DNA from: Osedax fenrisi
Taxonomy: Eukaryota; Annelida; Polychaeta; Sabellida; Siboglinidae
Length of the DNA: 64,000 bases
Direction of reading: 5' to 3'
Assembly: GCA_964019155.1 (NCBI GenBank)
Contig: OZ025245.1
Coordinates: 9,859,544-9,923,543 of the forward strand
This document shows, in pieces, positions 1 through 12,166 of the stretch; position 1 is the first letter of the stretch; the number at the start of each line of letters is the position of its first letter. Below the pieces are notes generated by a model. That model was not told the DNA's origin, made no database searches, and was given only the letters and a program-made list of their open reading frames with translations. A program made the translations under genes and the position numbers.

Positions 1-135
1 TGTACACTGTACACATGGGCAGTGTACAATGTACAGTGTACAATGTATAGTGTACAATGTACAGTGTACAATGTACAGTGTACAATGTACACTGTACAAA
101 TGGGCAGTGTACAATGTACACTGTACAAATGGGCA
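1..135. repeat. TGTACA-rich tandem/palindromic repeat
   Basis: The window opens inside an array of short units built from TGTACA, ACTGTACA and AATGTACAG, with TGGGCAG spacers. TGTACA is its own reverse complement, so the array can fold on itself at many registers. It is cut by the window edge. No gene is visible in it. Confidence 0.85.
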
Positions 136-1093
136 AAAAACCAAACACGGACACAACTAAACCGATTAAACTGAATAACCCACAAATATCTATACAAAAT
201 ATATGTATATACTATTAACTAGTATTTCAAATGTAACCTTTAACCCTCAACTCGTCCTTTTTGATCGTCTCCCGTACTATTCGGTGAAGTCATGTAGGGG
301 AATTGTGTGGGGAGGCGTGTGTATTTAGAACATGTTCTACATACATACGCTGATCAAACGCTGATCGAGAGATGCGACGACAAACTGTAATAGGGCCGTT
401 GATAGTTCCTCGCTGATACCTTCTCGCCGGAAGTTATCGCGAGTTTCGGTCACGGATGTTCACATTCAGCGGTCGTCGGAACTTCTGATCGTCGAATGTG
501 TCAAAGCACAGGTTCTAAATACATTTGTATGGAAATCGTAGGAGAGATACGAGATGCGGTACGTCGCAGGATTAACGTGTATCCCAAACCCTATACCCCG
601 TCACTATTATCTGTCCGAAATTACAATATCTTTATAATACGCTATTATTATTATTATTATTTCATTTAGACTCCGTTTAAATATAATATATATTAACAAT
701 AGTGTATACTCTCTACATAGAGAGAAATTATTACAATTAACAATTAACAAAGTTCAGTCGATACTGAAGTTTTTAGCTTAGCTTTAAAATAAAGCGTATT
801 AATTATTAGACGAAGATAAAAGGGAAGCTTGTTCCATTCATTTGGGCCTGCTATAGGCACTTCCCGGCGGAATATATACTAGGAACACGCGACGTAGGTT
901 CTAAGTGAAAAGATTACGCGAACATCTATTTAGAGTGAATGTCATGTGATAGTTGTCATGTGATAGTTGTCATGTGACCACGATACACTTCAGACCTGTG
1001 ATAGCATGAAGGTTTAGTTCACTGAGGGCCCCCATCACTAGCATTTAGTTTCTTTGTAATGAATTGTATTTTATTACTATATTTATATTACTT

Positions 1094-1130
<37 letters not shown>

Positions 1131-1547
1131 TATATGGCATTAATATGATGCTAGATTATTAATAAAACGACTACAAATTAATATTATTAAAAATATTACA
1201 TTTCGCATGCTGGATAAATATAATCGAAGTAATATATGGCTTTGATATAATGATATGTATCTTATAGCAATAGTATAACTATTGATAGTTAATATGTAAT
1301 ACAATATGGTACAAATGGTAACACTTTTCGATGGATTTTATTAATTTCTAGATAAATATAAAGGGAATAAGTACACGTTTATAGTTAGTTTTATTTTGTG
1401 ATCTATTTAATTATTAAATTTGTTAGTTTGATGTCTTTACTTTATCTAGTTTGATGTCCTTACTTTCTCTAGTACAACGAGTGTTTACAATAAAGTGATT
1501 ACGATAGCACACTCGTTTGCTGTGAACAAATCTACATAATATCACCC
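136..1547. other. AT-rich DNA without a supportable gene
   Basis: Mostly AT-rich, with (AT)n near 1098-1127 and a 14-base triplication of GTCATGTGATAGTT near 940-975. Positions 240-600 are richer in C+G and CpG, as exons here tend to be. On the minus strand two short open frames lie there (about 514-436 and 436-345) but they are in different frames with no convincing splice sites between them, and I recognise no family. It could be an exon of an off-window gene or a pseudogene fragment. Confidence 0.5.
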
Positions 1548-1821
1548 TAATAGGGTGTTCACATCAATTCCTATATCATTGCTTACGTTAAATTCGTACA
1601 TAAAGTGAATTCTGTACAGAATATTTTCTGTAAATGTATGAATAATTATTTTTCTGTAATCATTTTCTGTGCGGATATCGAAATAGAAATGATCCTATTT
1701 TTCTGTACAGAATTATGAAATATGTATCAAAATTAACTCTTTTATTAATAATAGGATAAGCGATATATGATTTAATATTTCTAAACATAAAATTTAATTC
1801 TAATGTTAATGGCACTTGGAT

Positions 1822-1863
<42 letters not shown>

Positions 1864-2152
1864 AGTAATACTGTACAATATATTGTATCAATAATAGTGT
1901 GAATATATATATATAATTTATAATTAATTTATTTTTATATTTATTTACAAATATATTAATAAATTAATACATTTATTATTTATTTTATATCAAGATATAA
2001 AATAAATCTATTATTATAATGAATATATATTTAATAAAACACACGGAATTGATGAAAACACTTAAAAATATGTTTCAGAAACTTTTCTGTAGAGAATTCT
2101 GTACAGAATTTCATGTAAGCAATGAAAAACGGAATTGATGTCATCCTATAAT
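1548..2152. mobile_element. MITE with about 70-bp terminal inverted repeats
   Basis: The left end (TAGGGTGTTCACATCAATTCC, then ATTGCTTACGT and AAATTC) is matched in reverse complement by the right end (GAATTTCATGTAAGCAATG, then GGAATTGATGTCATCCTATA). Subterminal copies of TTCTGTACAGAAT also face each other. There is no transposase frame between the ends. This is a non-autonomous DNA transposon; the superfamily is uncertain (a TAGG-type end suggests hAT). Confidence 0.7.
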
Positions 2153-2498
2153 GAATAAAGTATTCTATGCAATATATTACACATTGGTCCTGTTCTCTAT
2201 TTTTAATAACAGCAGGATTGCATAAATTGTAATTCACATAATTAAATCACACTAAAAGTCATAAAAATCATGTTTTTTTATTAAATTTTATTAATATTAT
2301 AAAAAATGTATGAAATATCTAAGAATAAATATTATAAACTATATATAGCATGTACAAATATATATTTATAGATTTTATTATCTAGAGCAAATAGTAATAA
2401 AACATAATAGTAAATATAAACATATATATTTGAATTATTTATATTTTATATATATTTACAATAGAATATAATAAAATATATAGATTGTAATCAATATA

Positions 2499-2866
2499 CA
2501 GTCAACTCTCAGTAAGTCGGACTACAGATAAGTCGGAATTCATTTAGTTGGTTTGGTTGGATTTGTATCTAGTTCCATGTTACATTAATCGGATAAGTTG
2601 GATTGGATAAGTCGGACTTTTTATAAATTGTCAGAAATATTTACTTTAAATAATGAATATTATAATTTTAGTAAGTAATATTATTGAATACAATATTTGA
2701 TGTTGTTGATTGTTGCATAATTCCATATTTCGGTAACAATTTAACTCGCGCTGTGCATTTCATGTCTTATTTGCATGATATTCTGAATCTCGGATAAGTC
2801 GGACATCTCGCTAAGTCGGACACTTTTCCCGGTCCCTTGCGAGTCTGACTTATCAGGAGTTGACTG
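2499..2866. mobile_element. Tc1/mariner-pogo-like MITE with TA target duplication
   Basis: The element runs from CAGTCAACTC to GAGTTGACTG and is flanked by TA on both sides (2497-2498 and 2867-2868). Inside both ends, GATAAGTCGGA-type motifs recur in inverted orientation. CAGT...ACTG termini with a TA duplication are typical of pogo/Tigger-type elements. The interior is AT-rich and non-coding, so it is non-autonomous. Confidence 0.8.
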
Positions 2867-3716
2867 TATATATATATATACTTTATTTTTAGATAGTATT
2901 TATCAAAAGTAAAAAATTGCATTGGATAAATTATACCAACAAACCGTGTATTTGTATTTAAATACTAAAATACTTCAATTAAAATAAATAATATTATAAT
3001 AATATAATTATATTCTTAATTTATTAATATTAATTTAGCATAATTTATTCAATATTTTACAGATTTTCTAAATTTAATTTAAATTATGTATATTTATTAT
3101 CTATAATAAAATATTATCAATTATTATTATTATTATTAATAATATTATATGAAATATTAACTATTTTATATTTATATTAAAATTAAAAAATCGGATTTGT
3201 ATGCAATTCCTGTTTCTAGCAATACATTTTTAGTAACAAATATATTAATATACAGTATACTTTATGTATATAATTAGTTTTACTATATAATTATTGTTTA
3301 TATTTATATAAGCATTATTTTAATTAAATTTAATTATTTTAAATATTTAAAATCAACTATATATTTTAACATTAACGTCATCGAATTAGTAATGCCCAAC
3401 TAATAAAGCTATAGTGACAGCTGGCCTATTTCACCTCACACCCACCCACACGTATGCAATGGTTTCGCATGCTTAGTTTAGGGATAGGTTCTTCAGTGCA
3501 ATGTGCGACAGAGAATAGGGAATGTACTCTAGGGAGGAAAGCTTTGATTTACCTCACTGCAGGTGTGTGTGTGTCTGTGTGTGTGTGTGTATGTGTGTGT
3601 GGGTGTATGTGTGGGTGTTTGTGTGTGGGTGTATGTGTGTGTGTGTATGTATGTGTATATGTGTGTGTGTGTGAATTATGCAAGTTATATATATATATAT
3701 TTATATTGTTATTTTT
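2867..3716. other. AT-rich spacer with a GT-rich block
   Basis: No supportable gene. Positions 3562-3677 are an impure (GT)n run with GTAT interruptions. The open frames across it are only translated repeat (Val-Cys on one strand, Thr-His on the other). Confidence 0.7.
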
Positions 3717-3942
3717 GTTTGTTATTGTTATTTGGTGGAGTCCTTTCATCCCATCCAGTAACTTAGATGAAGTTTTCACTTATATCCAGATATGGCTCTA
3801 ATATCCCTCCGAAACCGCTCTCATGTTAAGGCATCCGTGGTTTTAACAAGAGCAGTACAATTAATTAATGGTCCAGACGAGGCTCGAACCAGTGTCCTAC
3901 TGCTTGTGTGTCTGACGCCTTAGCCACTGAGCCACACGCAGT
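3717..3942 (-). mobile_element. tRNA-derived SINE, copy 1
   Basis: On the minus strand this reads as a tRNA-like head (A box TGGCTCAGTGGC; B-box region GGTTCGAGCC) followed by a conserved body containing CATGAGAGCGG and TTCCTGGATGGGATG-type motifs (slightly diverged here), and a tail of ATAACAATAAC units. The same architecture occurs at 15.3, 25.3, 28.6 and 38.9 kb. The conserved run AGACACACAAGCAGTAGGACAC spans the anticodon-arm region and is shared by all copies. It is a retroposed Pol III element, not a functional tRNA gene. Confidence 0.9.
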
Positions 3943-3944
3943 TA

Positions 3945-3992
<48 letters not shown>

Positions 3993-4778
3993 GATATATT
4001 TGAATATCAACACACATGAGGTATATGAATACATATACGGGATAATGTAATTCACACTTTCAGATAATCATATTTATTATTATTGATTTTATTATCAAAT
4101 ATTATTCAGTCTCACTATCATTCTACAAAAAAATAATATATATATATATATATGTATATATTTATATATATATATATAAATATATATAAATATATATATA
4201 TATATGTATAAATAGAATTGTAATAGATAAAATGTTATGAATGAGTGTATATTTTTCATCAAATCATATATTAAAAAAAAAATGTAATATGCGTTTTGTG
4301 TATTTGAACTGTAACATAAGATTAAAGATAACAGACTATATGGTTCTATCTATAAATAAACTATTATTCACAAATAATGCTATTAATGGAATAAAGCTAG
4401 TCCCTTATATCAGTGCGTGTATTTGTGTGTTTGCATTACCACATGATATCTTAGATATAGCATTACCGAGCACTCAAGTCTGGTAAATAGTATCATAGTA
4501 GGCAATACGGCCCTGAGGTAATGTATTGTGTAATCTTACTTCTGTATATTACTTCATTATGATGATGAGGAGAGGAGGAGAGGTTTACTTTAAATTAAAC
4601 GCAAATTAAATCTAAGATATTCAAAAAATAATATTTTAAATTAATATTATATATACTTATTATATATTTTAAATAAAACTTATGAATTATGAATTTAAAA
4701 GAGTACTACAAAAATAAATGTCAGATAAATTACATTATATTATATATATATATATTCCCATAATTTGTTACATATAAC
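3943..4778. other. AT-rich spacer, no gene seen
   Basis: Long (TA)n runs at 3949-3990 and 4137-4207 bracket featureless AT-rich DNA. A 81-codon frame at 4241-4486 has AT-driven composition and no recognisable domain. Confidence 0.6.
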
Positions 4779-4935
4779 TATTGGTGTAAATGATGCCAGT
4801 CAAATCTAAAGCATTGATGCGGTCTCAGTTTCAGTTACCTAAAGTCTCGGCTTAGGCTCGCTCGGCTAGAGTAAGGCTCGGCTCAGACACGTTTTTTGTC
4901 CGAAAATAAAAGCTCAGCATCATTTACATCCCTAG
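4779..4935. mobile_element. hAT-like MITE, TGTAAATGATGC family, copy 1
   Basis: The left end GGTGTAAATGATGCC and the right end GCATCATTTACATCCCTA are inverted repeats. The interior carries AGTCTCGGCT-type motifs and matches the copy at 7510-7691 over its whole length. It is non-coding. A clean target duplication is not visible for this copy. Confidence 0.75.
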
Positions 4936-4987
4936 ATCTATAACGCCTATAGATTTATAGTTTACCTAGATTGGTAGTCAAGTGATA

Positions 4988-5243
4988 TTTCTTCAACAGA
5001 CATGGTATCTTAATATGGCCGACCATCAAATACAAATTATTATTTAATAAAATTAAATGTTGCAATAATATTGCAGTATAAATATATAATATAAATGTTT
5101 ATTTTGATACAATTGAAACGCAGTTTATAATCATGTATAAAAAAAATCAATATTATTTGTTTGAATATTTGTTATTAAATGCATATGTCATGTGATGGTC
5201 GGCCATCTTAAGTTACACCGAGGCACCATGTCGGTTGAAGAAT
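4988..5243. mobile_element. MITE with about 45-bp inverted ends
   Basis: ATTTCTTCAACAGACATGG and ATGGCCGACCATCA on the left are matched in reverse complement by TGATGGTCGGCCAT and CCATGTCGGTTGAAGAAT on the right. About 150 bp of AT-rich non-coding DNA lies between. The superfamily is not assigned. Confidence 0.75.
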
Positions 5244-5841
5244 ATTACATTAGCGAGATATAGTAATACATATCTATAGGTAACATACAAATCTATGTCT
5301 ATAACATATAACAGAATATTAGAAAATAATAAATATAAATAAAATATAAATATCTTGTAACCCCAAATAACTGTGAACAATGATTGTCCTCTATTCACTC
5401 TCTGGTAATAATGCTTATATTCAAGTGTATTTAGAAAACATATATAAATATATATATATATATATATATGTATTAATATATATGAACTTCTGCTGTTTAA
5501 TTTTTTAATATATACATAAATTATGTATAGCAAATGTAGGAATAAAAGCATTTTTCTGTAACACTTTTGTATAAATACATATTTTACGTATATATATTTT
5601 AGATTTTAAAAACATATTTAATAAGAATATTAATGCGCGTAAATTAAAGTGAATACATAATGTGATGGCAACATCTCAAGCTGATATATCTATTCAAATC
5701 AATATTCTAAAACGTTTGTTAAATATATCACTTTTCAATTATTTATATTCAATTTATTATCATTTTATATACACAAACTTTTTATATTTTATATATTATT
5801 AGATTAAATTATAATACTTAATTAATATCTTTATTTGTAAT

Positions 5842-5893
<52 letters not shown>

Positions 5894-6065
5894 AAATAAA
5901 GATATATAATTGAATTTTCTAGTGAATACAGATACATGATTTGAGAGTGCTAGAGATACAATACCAGAACACTACTGTCCAGTGTAACAATAACAAGTTG
6001 TATGAGAGGGCTAGATAGTCCTGTCCAGTGGTCAAAGCTCTCTGATTGGTTCATTATAGAGGTTG
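5244..6065. other. AT-rich spacer, no gene seen
   Basis: Contains (AT)n at 5848-5892 and a short GC-richer stretch at 5935-6060 that includes an inverted CCAAT motif (ACCAATCAGA on the minus strand near 6042-6053). I see no exon supported by splice sites and family match. Confidence 0.55.
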
Positions 6066-6069
6066 AAGT

Positions 6070-6071
6070 TA

Positions 6072-6130
<59 letters not shown>

Positions 6131-6213
6131 TTACTACTACTACTACTGCTGCTGCTACTGCTACTGCTACTACTACTGCTACTGCTACTGCTACTGCTAC
6201 TACTACTACTACT

Positions 6214-6252
<39 letters not shown>

Positions 6253-6296
6253 CGCCACCACTACCACTACTACTACTACTACTACTACCGTCACCA

Positions 6297-6327
<31 letters not shown>

Positions 6328-6371
6328 CGCCACCACTACCACTACTACTACTACTACTACTACCGTCACCA

Positions 6372-6402
<31 letters not shown>

Positions 6403-6455
6403 CGCCACCACTACCACTACTACTACTACTACTACCGCCACCACTACCACTACTA
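6070..6455. repeat. ACT trinucleotide tract with a higher-order minisatellite
   Basis: A nearly pure (ACT)n tract changes near 6250 into repeated blocks of ACC-GCC-ACC-ACT-ACC-AC plus (TACTAC)n. The GCC triplet alternates with GTC in successive blocks (GCC, GTC, GCC, GTC, GCC, GCC), which implies duplication of a two-block unit. Open frames of poly-Leu, poly-Thr, poly-Val and poly-Ser across it are repeat artefacts. Confidence 0.95.
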
Positions 6456-7509
6456 AATATACTAGCCGCAAAGTAATCAATATATAATTATTCTGGTTAT
6501 AAATATTGATATACGGGGAGAAACCAGGTCACCCCCTCAGATGTACATAGGTGTATGAAGATGTGTGTTGTGTGTAGCTGTAGCTGTAGCTGTAGGTATT
6601 GATCAGCATAGGCTGGTGTGTACTAATCAACATTATTGTATAATACACACGCTAAATAAAAGTGACTTATATATTTTATACACACTATAATTATTTCAAT
6701 AACTTATAAATAATTATACCTAGTATATATTTAGTTATACGTATACGTAGATATATTTAGCTTGTGCATATGTATTTGTATGTATGTATACATTTTGTTG
6801 CTAAAATTATGTATTTATTAGTAATCGAAACTTTCAAATAATTAAAAGTTCAAATATTAAAAATTATATACATTGAAAAGATGAAATTAGTATTACAAAA
6901 TTAATCGATAAAGATTATGAGTACTTATTATATTTTGTAATTATTATTTTATTATTATTATACTTATTATTTATAAGTTATAATACATTATTAAGTTATA
7001 TTTCGATAAGATAATAACGAAATAAGTTATTCAAGTAGATGAAACATATATATATATATATATATTTATTTAAAAATATTGTTGTAGATAACATTCAAAT
7101 AACCAAAATAGATATTAGAGATATTGAAATAGCTCCAGAGATACTAGTCACCCTGAGGTAATATGAAATACCTGAAACACGGGATTTGATATTTGAGTAT
7201 TCCGACAACTAATATATATATATGTGTGATTGTATGCACGTATGCATATTTATGCACATACAAACACACACGCATATAATACATACACATACACACACAT
7301 ACACACACATACACACACATACACGTACATAAGCGAGCAGCATCCGGTCAAGCACCACACTGAGCTAACCAGAAGCAATACAGATACAATAACACACTAA
7401 TGTTTCACAGGAGGGAAACAGTGTGTCCGTTAGTAATGGCTGTAACAGTGATGTGTGCTGTGTGCTAGCTAATGTGGATAACTATAAGCATGTGTGTGTG
7501 TGTGTGTAC
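6456..7509. other. AT-rich spacer with ACACATAC repeats
   Basis: No supportable gene. An (ACACATAC)n-type array lies at about 7265-7325 and (GT)n at 7492-7508, the latter at the edge of the next MITE. Confidence 0.6.
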
Positions 7510-7691
7510 TAGTGATGTAAATGATGCCAGTCAAATCTAAAGCATCGATGCGGTCTCAGTCTCAGTTACCTAAAGTCTCAACTCGGGTTCATTTGGCTAG
7601 AGTCTCGGCTCGGGCTCATTTTTTCTCCGAAAATGAAAGTCTCGACTCGGCATCAATAACAAAAAGTGTGGGCATCATCAGTACATCACTA
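7510..7691. mobile_element. hAT-like MITE, TGTAAATGATGC family, copy 2
   Basis: Ends are TAGTGATGTAAATGATGCC and GGCATCATCAGTACATCACTA. Flanking 8-mers GTGTGTAC (7502-7509) and GTGCGTAC (7692-7699) differ at one base, a good 8-bp hAT-type target duplication inside a GT repeat. The interior is homologous to the copy at 4779-4935. No transposase is encoded. Confidence 0.85.
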
Positions 7692-7982
7692 GTGCGTACA
7701 CACTGTGGCCAACATGAACGCGTATGCCAGTGTGTTTGTGTCTAGTACATTAGCCTGCTGAGCTAGATAGTCTGGTGTAGGTATTGGTAGGTAGCAGCAC
7801 AGCCTACTACCGCCTGGTTATATTATACATTAGCCCACTGTGGTAGTCTGTAGGTGCATACCTTCAATACCTAGTGGGCAATATACTGGGCAATATCCGT
7901 GCCCACTCTTGTGAAACGCTATCCCTACATCCATCCCTACAACATAAACTCCAACTTTAAGAAATTATTGAAAATTTATTTA
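7692..7982. other. Spacer downstream of the DUSP-like gene, no gene seen
   Basis: Moderate base composition. CCTA-type direct repeats and repeated GGGCAATAT are present. I searched the minus strand here for a continuation of the phosphatase gene (a Cys-x5-Arg exon) and found none. Confidence 0.5.
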
Positions 7983-8086
7983 TTAAATCTGAAACATTAA
8001 CTGCGGACGGCCGATAGCTTTATAAGCACTGTTCACAGTCCTCATATATGTAATGTCAGGTGGTATGTCCGTAAGAGTGATGTGGC
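7983..8086 (-). CDS. DUSP-like gene, putative exon 5 with stop
   Basis: The acceptor ACATCAG|GCC restores phase 1 and gives GHITLTDIPPDITYM...GRPQLMFQI then TAA at 7985-7983, overlapping an AATAAA. It is an exon-sized open frame richer in GC than its surroundings. Against it: the acceptor has a poor pyrimidine tract and the translation does not match the GGF...FPxLC segment expected after this domain. It could be an alternative last exon or chance. Confidence 0.35.
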
Positions 8087-11000
8087 CTGATGTGCTAGCT
8101 AGGGGTGCTGCAACAGGGGGGGACAGTTTGGGTTTTAAAGTGGGGCGGATATATTCCACCACTTTAAAATCTAGGGGGGGCCTCCTATGTATTGGTCCCC
8201 CTCCCCCACTTTTACCACACAATTTAGTATGATCGGTTGGTCCCCCTTACACACCAGTGCTGCCCCTAGTGCTGTGGTGACCGCTAGGATGTGAGCAATG
8301 ACTAACCGGTCAGAGTGTAGAAGTGTTTACAGGCGGGGTAGGAGGACAGTGTCCAGCGCAGGATGGTGTCAGCGAAACCATCAGCGGTCAGTGAGGCGCT
8401 GTTGTCTAGTACTACGTAGCGGTCAAACTGTATGGAGGTCATCTGGGGGTGGGGGTGAGGGTGGGTTAGGGGGGGTGAGGGGGGTGAGGCGCTGTTGTCT
8501 AGCACTACGTAACGGTTAAACTGTATGGAGGTCATCTGTGGGGGTGGGTTGAGGTGGGGTTAGCTGGTTGCAGTGTATGGAGGTTATCTGGGGGTGGTGG
8601 GGGGGGTAATGGGATTAGCTGGTCGCACTCGTGGACTTATACATTATGATATATATGTGTATAATTATAATTATGAAATAGTTTATCGACTACAAGAATA
8701 CAAGCATGTATTTAGAAAACGACGGAACGGAAATAAAATAAAATCAATCGCAATGATTTAAAATGTACGAATATTATGCGTTTGAATAATGAAAGTTATG
8801 TAATGCATCTAATCTATATATATGTGTGTATGAATAGGTATATGTGTGTGTGTGTATGTATTAGGGCCATGTTAAGATAATATTCCCAGATGTACACTAT
8901 AAACTAGGGGCCCCAAATCAGTAACTTTAGATTACATGAGAAGACAAACTAAGAAATATTTATATTTTAAATAAACGTTAACATAAGTACGCTGCGATAA
9001 CATGCGCTATAAGTTTATACGATGATATGATGATATGAGGTATATAGTTATAACTAAATTAATTTCTGAACAATTAAAATTATCGGGGGGGTGGGGGGGT
9101 TCCATTTCTGCAGTGGACCCCTACAATAGCCCTACTTGCACCCTCCTTTAACACCCTACATACACCATTAACATGGCCCTGGTGTGTGTGTGTGTGATTA
9201 AATAGTGCTATTTAGATTAACAACAATCTGAAATGCAAAGTAAATATAACTAATCTGAACGTAAGAGACACTATCGACTTTAATATCGGCTTATAAGATA
9301 GCTAATAAATATATAAATAAGTGATTCATGCATAAGATGATTCGAGCATAATATTACCACAAGGTTTAGGTGAGTTTGTAATGAGGTATATTAATGAAAC
9401 AATGTGTAAATACTGATTAAGACATAATATAGATAGCATGATTTGTATAGGTTATAATGTATAGGTATACAGCATTGCCTGGTTCAAACTATAATGGAAA
9501 TAATGATTCACACATCTGGGTAGGGTATCATATATAGGGGCAAGGATGGGGGGAGGTAGGGTATCATCTGTAGGGGCAAGGGTGGGGGGAGGGAGGGTAT
9601 CATCTGTAGGGGCAAGTGTGGGGGGAGGGAGGGTATTATCTGTAGGGGCAAGGGTGGGGGGAGGTAGGGTATTATCTATAGGGATAAGGGAGGGGGGAGG
9701 TAGGGTATCATCCATAGGGATAAGGGAGGGGGGATAAAGGGTGTCATCTATAACAACCTAGCATATATATAAGATAGAGGAAAAGAATGATAGAGGGAGT
9801 AAAGAAGGGAGTAGAGGAAGGAAGGATATCATCAACAATTATGAGTTGTACACATGGATGAGAGGGGCCCGTGTATACCTAGACATGGGCATTAGTAATG
9901 TGTACTCTATTGGTGAATACATACCCCACCTAACCCATACGAAGATAATGTTTGATGAGCATTTTAATAACATCAATAATTGTGATCATAAAAATGCATT
10001 ATTTATATTTATTGATAGCAGGGAGAGATAAAGAGGGATAGAGAGAGTGGGAGGGATAGAAATACAGTGAGTGTAAGGGAATAAGAGATATAGAGTACAG
10101 AGAGCGAGGAGTAGTGATAATCTCTAGTACTTAATCAATAAAGAGATGTTACTAAGTCGAGGTTAAAGTTCAATCTATGCCCTATGATATAAGTACTTGT
10201 GAACTTCTCAATTAAATGAGTGACCATATGAAAGTAGGCTATAATGAATAATAACATGACTAATGTTCACAATCACTGATAAGTTATCAAGGTATATTAA
10301 ATCAGTTTTGTAGTTTTGTAGAAGTTAAATATCTAAGCGTTATAAGATTTAAGATAGCAGCTTTTATTGAAGTTGATGATATTTTCCATAAGAGTATTGC
10401 ATATAGATTGTATATAAATCTCATAGATATGATAAGTGTTTAATAGATAATTCTAATTTAACCAAAAGATATACCCTATAGAAACCATTTTGAGAGCCAG
10501 AATTTTGTTTCAAATTTTCCTCTGAATTCCACTTATATATTATAAAATAAATATATTCCAGGTATGGATCTTTTAAAAATCATTTAAAAAAATCAAACAA
10601 ATCAGCTCTATTTGATTTAAAGCTATACATTTGATAAAATAAATATTATTATATTAATATATATTATACTATACATATAATACTATATTTATCAAGTATA
10701 ATTTGTATAAAGATATAAAATGTAAGCTATATTATAATTACTCATCAATGTATGTAATGAATAATTATTTATATTATTAATACAAATTATATGAATATAT
10801 TAAAAGTGTGATATAATATCGCCAGTTTTAGATTATCAGCGTTAAGTGAGAGCTGTGACTTGCAACTTTAGAGGTCAAAGGGTTATTAATGTTAAAGAGA
10901 TTAGAATGAATGTATACAAGTAGTTTATAAAAAGCAATACTATTATAATATTAAAGTGGTGGTAGTGATAGTAGCGGTGGTAGTGGTAGTGGTGGTAGTG

Positions 11001-12125
11001 ATAGTAGCGGTGGTAGTGGTAGTGGTGGTAGTGATAGTAGCGGTGGTAGTGGTAGTGGTGGTAGTGATAGTAGCGGTGGTAGTGGTAGTAGTAGTAATGG
11101 TTACAGTGATGATGGAAGGAGTGATGGTACTAAAAGTGGAGTCCCAGTGGTGCTAAGAATGGGGGTGGAAGTGGTGCTAAGAATGGGGGTGGAAGTGGTG
11201 CTAAGAGTGGGGGTGGTAGTGGTGCTTAAAGTGGTGTCTCAGTGGTGCTAAGAGTGGGGGTGGTAGTGATACTAACGTGGTGCTAAGAGTGGGGGCAGCA
11301 CTGGTACTAACGTGGTGCTAAGTGTGGGTGCAGCACTGGTACTAACGTTACCGTGGTAATAATCATCGTAATCAATAGCTTTCTGTATTCCTTGTTCCAT
11401 GAGATCAACGACTGATATCTGTGAATGGGTGGGGTTGAATATAGGTTAGCATACCTGATGTATTACATAGCAGGCACACCTGCCATCTAGTGCTGCGGTG
11501 AAGTAGATAAAGAGGTAGTATGTGGGAAGGAACGAGTGGTGATACAGGTAGAATAGAGAGGGGGAGGGGCCTCGAAGGGGGAGGGGCCTAGGAGGGGGAG
11601 GGGCCTCGGAGGCAGGGAGGGTTTAACTGGGTGGGAAATCTACTTGTAGCGGTGAGAAGGAAGGGCGAAATATGGGGAAGTAGTGATGTGTTTTTCCTCC
11701 ACTCCGAGTAGTGTTTCGGGGGGTAATTATTGGGGTGGGGGGGTTATTTTGTGGGTTTTTTGGTTTTTCTTTAGTTTTTCCAACTTAAAAAAAATTAATT
11801 ACATATTCCCATTTTTAATGTAAATATCATAATATGATTTGCTATGCTTTACTATAGTAACAAACATTAACATCTAACATTAATATATTAATAATTTTAA
11901 CATTTAATACAAAATTATTTATTATAATGATTACAAATTCTTTGTAACATAATATAATCGAATACATAAATTACTTCACTATTTATTGAAAAATTGCAAA
12001 TATTAGCAAAAACCCAAACAAACTAGTATTATTTGTAGTTTAAATCTAAAAAACCCAACAATCCTGGCCAACACTTTTGTAGTTCCTCTTTAATGTGAAA
12101 TATATGGTATACATATATATATAAA

Positions 12126-12166
<41 letters not shown>

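Noticed and set aside
5950..6487. Long frames of poly-Val, poly-Ser, poly-Leu and poly-Thr
   Set aside because: All are translations of the ACT repeat in several frames and on both strands.
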